From: Polyangiaceae bacterium
GTDB lineage: Bacteria; Myxococcota_A; Polyangia; Polyangiales; Polyangiaceae
Reading direction: 5' to 3'
Assembly: GCA_025934595.1 (NCBI GenBank)
Contig: JAICXU010000025.1
Coordinates: 1-12,938, forward strand
DNA length: 12,938 nucleotides
Below, piece after piece: positions 6,115 to 12,938 of this stretch. The stretch's first letter is position 1; each line of letters begins with the position of its first letter. A program made the translations under genes and the position numbers. The notes beneath the pieces are model-generated. The model did no database searches. It had not been told where the DNA came from and saw only the letters and a list, made by a program, of their open reading frames with translations.

Positions 6115-7242
6115 CTACTTGCTCGGCGACGGCGCGTGGATGGTCTCGACCTTGCCCACGGAGGGCTTCTTCATTTGCAGGCGCGGGTTCGGTCGATCCT
6201 TTCGATCGAACGGCGCGAGCCGCACGACGGTGCCCGTCGTGGCCGAGCGCGTGATGGCCTCGAGGATGCGGATGTCGCAGAGGCCTTCCTCGCCCGACGG
6301 CTCGGGATCCGTATCGCCGATGATCGAATCGGAGAAATGCACGAGCTCGGGCGCGAACTGATCGCGTTTGGAGTAGGAGGTCCGCTTCGTAGAATCATCT
6401 ACCGTGAGGAATTCCGTGAGACCCTGCGCGTATCCGTAAGCAGGATCGAGCCGAATGTCGCCTTTCGTTCCGACGATGCGATATTCGCAAACGTCACCAG
6501 CCGCTTGGCTGGCCGTCACTTGCGCGACGCGTCCTCCCGAGAATCGCAAGATCGCGGTCGTGGTGGCGTCGACGTCGTGGAAACGCGCGTCGATGTCTTT
6601 CACTTGGGTCGCGAAGATCTCGAGCGGCTCGTCACGGAACAAGTAGCGCGCGGCGTTGACGCAGTAGATACCCATGTCGTACATCGCGCCGCCGCCGAGC
6701 TCGCCTCGCGTGCGAATGTCGCCCTCGCGAACTTGCTGCGCGAAAACGGAGCTGAACCTCCGCGCCTCGCCGATGATGCCGGCTCGCACGCGATCGATCG
6801 CGGTGAGGGGCGCTTCTTCGGCGTGGAGGCGAGAGGCGATCATGAGCTTCACCTTCGCAGCGCGTGTGGCCGCGATCATCGCCTCGCAGTCGGCCACGGT
6901 CACCGCCATCGGCTTCTCGCAGAGGACGTGGAGCCCGATCTTCGCCGCGCGCTCGGTGAACTCGCGATGCATCGCATTCGGCAGCGCGATGTACACGGCG
7001 TCGGCCTCCGCCGCGCGCGCGACGGGCTCGAGCTCGGCATATCCGCCGAGATGCTCGACGCCATATTTTTTTCCGAGCGTGCGCAGCTTCTCTTCGTCGG
7101 AAGAGATCAGCGCGACGAGCTCCGAATTTTCTTTCGCATGATGAAACGCCGGTAAAACGGCGACTTGCGCGATGTTGCCCAAGCCGACGACGGCATAACG
7201 GATCTTTCGTTTCGCGGGATGCTGCGGGCTCGGTTCGGTCAT
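6115..7242 (-). CDS. Gfo/Idh/MocA family oxidoreductase (glucose-fructose oxidoreductase-like)
   Basis: The 375-residue protein starts at ATG 7242, with GGAGG five bases upstream. The open frame extends further but without a better start. Residues 14-30 carry the Rossmann fingerprint YAVVGLGNIAQVAVLPAF for NAD(P) binding. CEKPMAV holds the family Glu109-Lys110-Pro111 motif with the catalytic Lys. GGGAMYDMGIYCVNAARYLF gives Asp189 and Tyr193, as in the glucose-fructose oxidoreductase branch. There is no signal peptide, unlike Zymomonas GFOR, so it is probably cytosolic. It should oxidise or reduce a sugar or cyclitol; the substrate cannot be read from the sequence. It is the first gene of the minus-strand cluster that continues into udgX (gap 16-63 bases depending on the udgX start). 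Its sugar role may connect with the trehalose genes to the right. Confidence 0.92.
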   Translation of the reverse strand: MTEPSPQHPAKRKIRYAVVGLGNIAQVAVLPAFHHAKENSELVALISSDEEKLRTLGKKYGVEHLGGYAELEPVARAAEADAVYIALPNAMHREFTERAAKIGLHVLCEKPMAVTVADCEAMIAATRAAKVKLMIASRLHAEEAPLTAIDRVRAGIIGEARRFSSVFAQQVREGDIRTRGELGGGAMYDMGIYCVNAARYLFRDEPLEIFATQVKDIDARFHDVDATTTAILRFSGGRVAQVTASQAAGDVCEYRIVGTKGDIRLDPAYGYAQGLTEFLTVDDSTKRTSYSKRDQFAPELVHFSDSIIGDTDPEPSGEEGLCDIRILEAITRSATTGTVVRLAPFDRKDRPNPRLQMKKPSVGKVETIHAPSPSK

Positions 7243-7261
7243 CGGATCCTCCGTAGGTTTC

Positions 7262-7280
7262 GTGTCGACACACATGTGTG
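7262..7280. promoter_or_regulatory. Overlapping palindromes upstream of the oxidoreductase gene
   Basis: GTGTCGACAC (7262-7271) and CACACATGTGTG (7269-7280) are perfect palindromes sharing three bases. They lie 20-38 bases upstream of the ATG at 7242 in the 207-base divergent region with ligD. The position fits an operator near the promoter of the minus-strand operon. No matching regulator gene is in the window. Confidence 0.4.
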
Positions 7281-7322
7281 CAAGCGAGACGCCAAGCGCG
7301 TGACGAACGATTCGGGCGCGAT

Positions 7323-7357
7323 CACGAGCGCGCGCCATCACGCTTGTGACGCTCGTG
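7323..7357. repeat. Nested inverted repeat in the oxidoreductase/ligD divergent region
   Basis: CACGAGCG (7323-7330) pairs with CGCTCGTG (7350-7357). Inside, TCAC (7338-7341) pairs with GTGA (7346-7349). It lies about 90 bases ahead of ligD. It may be an operator or an RNA structure; there is no T-run. No clear sigma-70 promoter was seen in the rest of this 207-base gap. Confidence 0.3.
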
Positions 7358-7449
7358 CAGCACCGCGCAAACCCGTCACGCAGTCGACGCGCGGCGCGTG
7401 CGCGGTTCGAATCGTCGCGCGTGGCGCACGCGTTGCACCGACGGAGGAA

Positions 7450-9945
7450 ATGGACCTCTCCGACTATCGCCGAAAGAGAGACTTTTCGATCACGAGCGAG
7501 CCTTCCGGCGCAAAGCACGCGAAAACGGGATCGCTTTATCTCATCCAAAAGCACGACGCGTCGCACCTTCATTACGACTTTCGCCTCGAGCTCGACGGCG
7601 TGCTCCTCAGCTGGGCGGTCCCGAAAGGTCCGAGCCTCGACCCCAGCGTCAAGCGGCTCGCGATGCAAACCGAGGATCATCCGGTCGAGTACGGATCGTT
7701 CGAAGGCACGATTCCCAAAGGCCAATATGGTGGCGGCACCGTGATGCTATGGGACACGGGCTCATGGGAGCCTCACGGCGATCCTCACACCATGATGAAG
7801 AAGGGACATCTGTCGTTCGATCTCCATGGAGAGAAGCTGCATGGGAGCTGGCATCTGGTGAGGACACGCGGCAAAGACGAACGACCGCAATGGCTTCTCT
7901 TCAAATCCAACGATGACGCCGCGGCGAAGGGCAAGGACGCGAAGCTCACCGCGACGCTCAGTGTGAAGTCGGGCCGCACGATGGATCAGATCGCGCACGG
8001 GGATTCGCCGGTGTGGAGATCGAAGTCGACGGCGAAGTCGAGGTCGAGGTCGAGGTCGAGGTCGAGGTCGACCGAGGCGAAGAAGAAGAAGCATGGTGAG
8101 GGCCCACCTCGTGTGATTTCGCCCGAGCTGGCTCTGCTCACGAGCGAGCCGCCGAAGGGCGATGCGTGGGCTCACGAAGCGAAGCTCGATGGATATCGGA
8201 TCTTGGCTCGCGTGGATGGCGAGGACGTGACGCTCTTCACCCGCAAAGGAAATGATTGGACCGATCGCATGCCTTGGCTCGCCGACGAGGTGCGCGCGCT
8301 CGGGGTGGAGAGCGCGATCTTCGACGGCGAGCTCGTCGCGATGAACGACGAAGGCAGGAGCGATTTTCAGCTTCTGCAGAATGCGCTCAGCGAAGGCGCG
8401 CGCGCGAGCCTCGCGTACTACGCATTCGATTTGCTTTTTTTCGATGGCGCCGACTTGCGCGACGAGCCGCTGATCGATCGGAAAAACAAGCTCGAAAAGC
8501 TATTCGCGAAAAAGAAGAAGTCGCCTCGCATCTTTTATTCTTCTCACACCGTCGGGCACGGCGACGAGGCGTTCGCGCAAGCTTGCAAGCTCGGCCTCGA
8601 AGGCATCGTGTCGAAGAAGCTCGATAGTCGCTACGAGGCGCGACGCGGGCCCGACTGGCTCAAAGTGAAATGCACGGGTCGCCAGGAGCTCGTGATCGGC
8701 GGATTCACCGAGCCCCGCGGATCACGCTCTTCGCTCGGTGCGCTCCTCGTCGGTGCGCGCGACGTGAAGAAGGGATCGCTCCGTTATGCGGGCAAGGTCG
8801 GAACGGGATTCAGCGAAAAGTCACTCGCCTCGCTTCGCGAAAGCCTCACCGCGCTCGAGACGGAACAGTCGCCCTTCGACAATCCGCCGCGGGGTCACGA
8901 AGCGAAGGGCGTGCACTGGGTGAAGCCGGCCCTCGTCGCCGAAATCGAGTTCACGGAGATGACGCGCGACGGGAAGCTTCGCCATCCGACGTTCCGAGGT
9001 CTTCGTGATGACAAAGCTGCCGAGGAGGTCGTCATGGAACGAGCCGTCGCAGGAAAGACCGTCGCGAAAAAAGCGGCGCGCGGTCTCACGAATCCCGATC
9101 GCGTCCTCTATCCGGAAAAGGGAATCACGAAAGACGAGCTCGCCGCCTACTACGAAAAGGTCGCTTCGCGCATGCTCCCCCATGTCGAAGGTCGCCCTCT
9201 GACGCTCGTGAGATGTCCCAATGGTCGGGATCACTCGTGCTTCTTCCAAAAGCATGCGTCGCACGACGTGGACGAGGCGATCCGTGAGATCCGACTCCGC
9301 GAAAAGAGCGGCTCGGCGAAATACATGACCATCCACGACGAAGCGGGCCTCATTGCGCTCGTGCAGCTCGGCGTGCTCGAGATTCACACGTGGGGTTGTC
9401 ACGACGATGCGCCCGAGAAGCCCGACTGGCTCGTCTTCGATCTCGATCCGGACGAGGCGCTGGGTTGGAAGGAGGTCACGCGAGCCGCGTTCGAGGTGCG
9501 GGAACGTCTCACCGCCGTCGACCTCGAGAGCGTCGTGAAGACGACCGGCGGAAAAGGCGTGCACGTGTGTGTGCCCGTCACGCGCAGGCTCGATTGGGAT
9601 CGCACGAAAGAGATGTGTCATGCGTTCGCGCTGCAAATGGTGCACGACGCCCCGTCGCGGTACGTCGCCACGGTGTCGAAGGCGAAGCGCACGGGGAAAA
9701 TTCTCGTCGACTATCTTCGCAACGGTCGTGGCGCGACGTTCATCGCTCCGTATTCGACGCGCGCGCGGGAGGGCGCGCCGGTCGCGATGCCTCTTCGATG
9801 GCGCGACCTCGAATCTTCGAAGCGGCCCTCGTTCGATCTGCGCGGCGTGCTCGGCGCGAAGCTCGGCGCCGATCCTTGGAAAGACGTCGCGCGCCATGCG
9901 CAGTCGACTGTGCGCGCGGAGAAATCGCTTCTTCGCAGCCCGTGA
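7450..9945 (+). CDS. ligD: Multifunctional DNA ligase D (PE-LIG-POL)
   Basis: The 831-residue protein starts at ATG 7450 (DLSDYRRKRDF), with GGAGG only two bases upstream, unusually close. An N-terminal 3'-phosphoesterase domain (about 1-170) has His35, His41, Asp43 and Arg45 in HDASHLHYDFRLE, and His77 in TEDHPVEYGSF. A repeat-encoded Arg/Ser/Lys linker (190-215) leads to the ATP-dependent ligase domain (about 225-530), with nucleotidyl Lys245 in EAKLDGYRI, FDGELVA, and the EGIVSKK motif. The polymerase/primase domain (about 545-820) has Asp664 and Asp666 in VFDLDPDEA, His705 in GGKGVHV, and Asp754 in ILVDYLR. Length and domain order match Pseudomonas LigD. It processes and seals double-strand breaks with Ku in non-homologous end joining. 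All catalytic residues checked are present; no ku gene is in the window. Confidence 0.97.
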   Translation: MDLSDYRRKRDFSITSEPSGAKHAKTGSLYLIQKHDASHLHYDFRLELDGVLLSWAVPKGPSLDPSVKRLAMQTEDHPVEYGSFEGTIPKGQYGGGTVMLWDTGSWEPHGDPHTMMKKGHLSFDLHGEKLHGSWHLVRTRGKDERPQWLLFKSNDDAAAKGKDAKLTATLSVKSGRTMDQIAHGDSPVWRSKSTAKSRSRSRSRSRSTEAKKKKHGEGPPRVISPELALLTSEPPKGDAWAHEAKLDGYRILARVDGEDVTLFTRKGNDWTDRMPWLADEVRALGVESAIFDGELVAMNDEGRSDFQLLQNALSEGARASLAYYAFDLLFFDGADLRDEPLIDRKNKLEKLFAKKKKSPRIFYSSHTVGHGDEAFAQACKLGLEGIVSKKLDSRYEARRGPDWLKVKCTGRQELVIGGFTEPRGSRSSLGALLVGARDVKKGSLRYAGKVGTGFSEKSLASLRESLTALETEQSPFDNPPRGHEAKGVHWVKPALVAEIEFTEMTRDGKLRHPTFRGLRDDKAAEEVVMERAVAGKTVAKKAARGLTNPDRVLYPEKGITKDELAAYYEKVASRMLPHVEGRPLTLVRCPNGRDHSCFFQKHASHDVDEAIREIRLREKSGSAKYMTIHDEAGLIALVQLGVLEIHTWGCHDDAPEKPDWLVFDLDPDEALGWKEVTRAAFEVRERLTAVDLESVVKTTGGKGVHVCVPVTRRLDWDRTKEMCHAFALQMVHDAPSRYVATVSKAKRTGKILVDYLRNGRGATFIAPYSTRAREGAPVAMPLRWRDLESSKRPSFDLRGVLGAKLGADPWKDVARHAQSTVRAEKSLLRSP
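8017..8070 (+). repeat. Hexanucleotide repeat coding an Arg-Ser linker in ligD
   Basis: Five perfect AGGTCG units (8041-8070) are preceded by four degenerate six-base units (8017-8040). They stay in frame and encode alternating Arg/Ser and Lys/Ser at residues 190-207. The tract sits between the phosphoesterase and ligase domains. A six-base unit can gain or lose copies without a frameshift, so linker length could vary between strains. Confidence 0.8.
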
Positions 9946-10029
9946 AAAGAGCTGATGCAAAACGGCATGCTTGAGTCATTCGTGCGCTCCCGATGACCTT
10001 GTTTTCGGCTCGATTTCGCGCTTGAGCAC

Positions 10030-10045
10030 GGGCACTGCCATTGCA
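10030..10045 (+). promoter_or_regulatory. Candidate sigma-54 (-24/-12) promoter ahead of glgX-treY
   Basis: GGGCACTGCCATTGCA matches the sigma-54 consensus TGGCAC-N5-TTGCA except for its first base. The invariant GG (10031-10032) and GC (10043-10044) are exactly 12 bases apart. Transcription would begin near 10056, about 19 bases ahead of the GTG start, leaving room for the GGGG ribosome site. It lies in the 129-base gap after ligD, which shows no terminator. A chance match is possible. Confidence 0.4.
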
Positions 10046-10074
10046 CATCGCTCGCTCGTGAAACGGGGTCGATC

Positions 10075-12938
10075 GTGAACGTGCTACCTGGCTCCCCGAA
10101 TCCGCTCGGCGCGACGTGGGACGGCGAAGGGGTGAACTTCGCGCTCTATTCGGAGAACGCGACCGAGGTCGAGCTCTGCGTGTTCGACGCGGAGGGGAAG
10201 GAGACGCGCTGCGCGCTGAAGTCACGCAGCGAGCACGTGTGGCACGGCTATGTGCCCGGTCTCGCGCCGGGATGCCGTTACGGATATCGCGTGCACGGTC
10301 CGTACGATCCCCCGAAGGGGTTGCGCTTCAACCCGCACCTCGTGCTCCTCGATCCATACGCGCGCGCCGTCGACGGCAAGGAGAATTGGGACGGCGGCTG
10401 CTTCGCGTACGACCTCGGGAACGAAAAAGGCGACTTGCAGCCGACCGAGCACGAGCAGCTCGGCGCGCCGCGCGGCGTCGTCGTCGATTCGTCGTTCGAT
10501 TGGGAAGGCGACACCCAACCTCAGATTCCGCTTCATCGCAGCGTCATCTACGAAGCGCACGTGCGGGGCCTCACGAAGCTCCATCCCGACGTACCGGAGG
10601 AGATCCGCGGCACCTACGCAGGGCTCGCGCATCCTGTCGTCCTCAACTACCTGCGCGAGCTCGGCGTCACTGCGATCGAGCTCATGCCGGTGCATGCGTT
10701 CGTCGACGACAAGCTCCTCTTGGATCGAGGCCTTCACAACTATTGGGGTTACAACACCGTAGGCTTTTTCGCCCCTGACGTGAGATACCGGTCTCGGCCG
10801 ACGCTCGGGTCGGAGGTCAACGAGTTCAAGGCGACGGTGAAGGCCATTCATGCGGCGGGCATGGAGGTCATCCTCGACGTGGTCTACAACCACACGGCCG
10901 AGGGCAACCATTTGGGGCCCACGTTCAGCCTGAAAGGCATCGACAACAAAACCTACTATCGACTCGTCGAAGACGACCCGCGCTATTATTTCGACTACAC
11001 GGGCACGGGCAACACGCTCAACGTGAGGCATCCGCAAACGCTCACGCTCATCATGGATTCACTCCGCTACTGGGTGACCGAGATGCACGTGGACGGGTTT
11101 CGATTCGATCTCGCATCCGCGCTCGCGCGCAGCCTGCACGAGGTCGATCGCCTTTCGAGCTTCTTCTCGCTGATTCACCAATCGCCGAGCCTTCGCAACG
11201 TGAAGCTCATTGCCGAGCCCTGGGACGTCGGCGAAGGGGGCTATCAGGTCGGGAACTTTCCCGTGCGATGGGCGGAATGGAACGGGCGATATCGCGACGC
11301 AATCCGATCTCTCTGGCAGAAGGAGGGCAAGAACGGCGGCGACATCGGCTATCGCCTCACCGGATCGAGCGACCTTTACGAAGCAAGCGGACGGCGGCCT
11401 TCCGCGTCCATCAATCTCGTCACTGCGCACGACGGCTTCACGCTGAACGATCTCGTGAGCTACGAGCGAAAGCACAACGAGCCGAACGGCGAGCAAGACC
11501 GCGACGGAAATAGCGACGAAAGAGCCTGGAATTGCGGCTTCGAAGGGCCCTCGACGGACGAGGGCGTGAATGCGATGCGCCGCAGGCAGAAGCGAAATTT
11601 CCTCGCGACGCTCTTTCTTTCGCAGGGCACGCCGATGCTCACGGCCGGAGACGAGATCGGTCGTTCGCAACGCGGCAACAACAACGCGTACTGCCAAGAC
11701 AACGAGATCAGCTGGGTCGACTGGAACCTCGACGACGAACGCCGCGCGCTGCTCGAGTTCACGCGTCGCATGCTCCGTTTGCGGCGCATTCATCCCGCGC
11801 TGCATCGATCGAAATTTTTCCAGGGGCGCGCCGTCATCGGCACCGAGCTCCAGGATCTCCTGTGGTTCCGGGCCGACGGATCGCCATGGAGGAACGACGG
11901 CGATGCGCATTCGAACGTATTCGCCATGTTCCTTGCCGGCCGCGGCATCGACGACGTCGACGATCGCGGAAGGCCGATCGTCGACGACAACCTGCTCGTC
12001 CTCTTCAACGCGAGCGACGCAAATGTCGACTTTCGGATTCCTGCGCTCGGCAGCGTGCACGAGTCGTGGCAATTGCTCGTCGACACGGCGGACGATGCGG
12101 CGGAAGAGAGGAGAGCGCCGGGCGAGGCTACTACCCTCTATGCGCACTCTCTCAAGTTCTATCGGGCGCCCTCACAGGTCGTTCGCACAGGTGGATCCAC
12201 CCACACGTTCGGATCGACCTACCGGCTCCAGCTGAATCCCCACTTCGGCTTTGCGGCCGCCAAAGATCTCCTCGGATATCTCCGCGATCTCGGCATCACC
12301 GACGTCTACGCATCGCCGATCCTCGCCGCCGCGCCGGGCAGCCCTCACGGCTACGACGTCGCCGACCATTCGCGATTGAATCCCGATCTCGGCACGCGCG
12401 CGGATTTCGACGTATTCACGAACGCGCTTCGCGAGAAAGGAATGGGCCTCCTGCTCGATTGGGTTCCGAACCACATGGGCATCGCGAGCAACGCGAACAT
12501 GCTCTGGAACGACGTACTCGAAAACGGACCGAGCTCGCGCTTCGCCGAATACTTCGACATCGATTGGTCTCCCGCCAAGGTGGGTCTCACGAACCGCGTC
12601 CTCTTGCCGATCCTCGCAGCGTCGTACGGAGAGACGCTCGAGCGCGGCGAGCTGCGGCTCGAGTGGAATCAAGAAGGCTGTTTCGAGATCGCGTACGGCG
12701 AACGTCGTTTGCCGGTGCGCCCTCTCTCGATCTTGCCGCTCCTCCGCCAAGTGCGAAAGCGGGCCGAGCTCGTGGAAGACGGTCGCGAGGCCGAAGAGTT
12801 CGACAGCGTTCTCTCCGCGATCGCGCACGTGCCCGGCCCGTGGGAGACCGATCCGGCGCTACGAAAGACGCGCGCGCGCGAAGAAGACGTCATCAAACGC
12901 CGTCTCGCCGAGCTCACCACGAAGGTGCCCGCGGTCGC
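10075..12938 (+). CDS. GlgX-TreY fusion: glycogen debranching enzyme joined to maltooligosyltrehalose synthase, C-terminus beyond window
   Basis: One frame without stops runs from GTG 10075 to the window end (954 codons). GTG 10075 was chosen because VLPGSPNPLGATWDGEGVNF is the usual GlgX N-terminus; GGGG lies seven bases upstream. Residues 1-697 form a complete GlgX/TreX: starch-binding N-domain, then a GH13 barrel with DVVYNHT (268-274), nucleophile Asp345 in DGFRFDL, acid Glu381 in LIAEPWD, and Asp453 in TAHDGF, ending at the usual SLKFYR. After a linker of about 17 residues, TreY begins at STYRLQLNPHFGF (714-726), with PGSPHGYDV (754-762) and LLLDWVPNHMG (792-802). About 240 of its usual 800-900 residues are visible; its nucleophile lies outside. 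No start codon or ribosome site lies at the junction. Expected role: debranch glycogen and convert the freed chains to maltooligosyl-trehalose, which TreZ then cleaves to trehalose. Confidence 0.93.
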   Translation, partial: MNVLPGSPNPLGATWDGEGVNFALYSENATEVELCVFDAEGKETRCALKSRSEHVWHGYVPGLAPGCRYGYRVHGPYDPPKGLRFNPHLVLLDPYARAVDGKENWDGGCFAYDLGNEKGDLQPTEHEQLGAPRGVVVDSSFDWEGDTQPQIPLHRSVIYEAHVRGLTKLHPDVPEEIRGTYAGLAHPVVLNYLRELGVTAIELMPVHAFVDDKLLLDRGLHNYWGYNTVGFFAPDVRYRSRPTLGSEVNEFKATVKAIHAAGMEVILDVVYNHTAEGNHLGPTFSLKGIDNKTYYRLVEDDPRYYFDYTGTGNTLNVRHPQTLTLIMDSLRYWVTEMHVDGFRFDLASALARSLHEVDRLSSFFSLIHQSPSLRNVKLIAEPWDVGEGGYQVGNFPVRWAEWNGRYRDAIRSLWQKEGKNGGDIGYRLTGSSDLYEASGRRPSASINLVTAHDGFTLNDLVSYERKHNEPNGEQDRDGNSDERAWNCGFEGPSTDEGVNAMRRRQKRNFLATLFLSQGTPMLTAGDEIGRSQRGNNNAYCQDNEISWVDWNLDDERRALLEFTRRMLRLRRIHPALHRSKFFQGRAVIGTELQDLLWFRADGSPWRNDGDAHSNVFAMFLAGRGIDDVDDRGRPIVDDNLLVLFNASDANVDFRIPALGSVHESWQLLVDTADDAAEERRAPGEATTLYAHSLKFYRAPSQVVRTGGSTHTFGSTYRLQLNPHFGFAAAKDLLGYLRDLGITDVYASPILAAAPGSPHGYDVADHSRLNPDLGTRADFDVFTNALREKGMGLLLDWVPNHMGIASNANMLWNDVLENGPSSRFAEYFDIDWSPAKVGLTNRVLLPILAASYGETLERGELRLEWNQEGCFEIAYGERRLPVRPLSILPLLRQVRKRAELVEDGREAEEFDSVLSAIAHVPGPWETDPALRKTRAREEDVIKRRLAELTTKVPAV

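Noticed and set aside
7422..7437. Second sigma-54-like match, TGGCGC-N5-TTGCA, ahead of ligD
   Set aside because: Transcription would begin near 7448, removing the GGAGG ribosome site and reaching the start codon itself. It is probably a chance match, which also lowers confidence in the other candidate.
8821..9960. Long minus-strand open frame of 379 codons opposite ligD
   Set aside because: It is antisense to the LigD polymerase and ligase domains, which have intact motifs. Long antisense frames are common in GC-rich DNA and this one shows no protein motif.
9946..10074. Terminator after ligD
   Set aside because: No GC stem followed by a T-run was found, so read-through from ligD into glgX-treY remains possible.
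11059..12147. Long minus-strand open frame of 362 codons opposite glgX
   Set aside because: It is antisense to the GlgX catalytic region with intact active-site residues, has no recognisable domain, and is explained by codon bias.

Overview
This is a high-GC bacterial chromosome segment with tightly packed genes and strong G/C third-position codon bias. Stand-alone PAS histidine kinases, single-domain response regulators and a GlgX-TreY fusion point to a soil Myxococcota-type organism (for example Polyangiales). That assignment is inference from gene style; the window holds no rRNA or other marker gene.

Layout. Bases 1-996 (minus) hold a soluble PAS-histidine kinase cut by the window start. 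Next come a small Lys/Ser/Gly-rich DUF6496-type protein (minus, 1102-1347) and, divergently, an unrecognised protein of about 260 residues (plus, 1509-2291). A single-domain response regulator (minus, 2305-2691) follows. Divergent from it is a plus-strand operon: a low-affinity iron permease-like membrane protein, a charged coiled-coil protein that overlaps it by four bases, and a hemerythrin (2852-4664). A convergent minus-strand cluster (7242 down to 4702) encodes a Gfo/Idh/MocA oxidoreductase, a UdgX-type uracil-DNA glycosylase, and two small DUF3147-like membrane proteins that overlap by GTGA. Divergent from that cluster is ligD (7450-9945, PE-LIG-POL order). The window ends inside one reading frame that joins a full GlgX debranching enzyme to the start of TreY, maltooligosyltrehalose synthase (10075 to the end).

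How the genes fit together. DNA end joining and repair (LigD, UdgX), trehalose production from glycogen (GlgX-TreY), iron/oxygen handling (Fet4-like protein, hemerythrin) and small DUF6496 and DUF3147 proteins resemble the stress islands of pseudomonads and rhizobia, where ligD lies near trehalose/glycogen genes. A Ku gene and treZ would be expected nearby but are not in this window.

Most notable points: (1) the GlgX-TreY single-chain fusion; (2) a 10-A run at the start of udgX that puts the best ATG and ribosome site out of frame with the enzyme, suggesting slippage, phase variation or an assembly indel; (3) a sigma-54-like -24/-12 element just ahead of the fusion gene; (4) a hexanucleotide repeat encoding an Arg-Ser linker in LigD. 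No CRISPR array, insertion sequence, tRNA or rRNA was seen, and no gene-free stretch exceeds about 210 bases.
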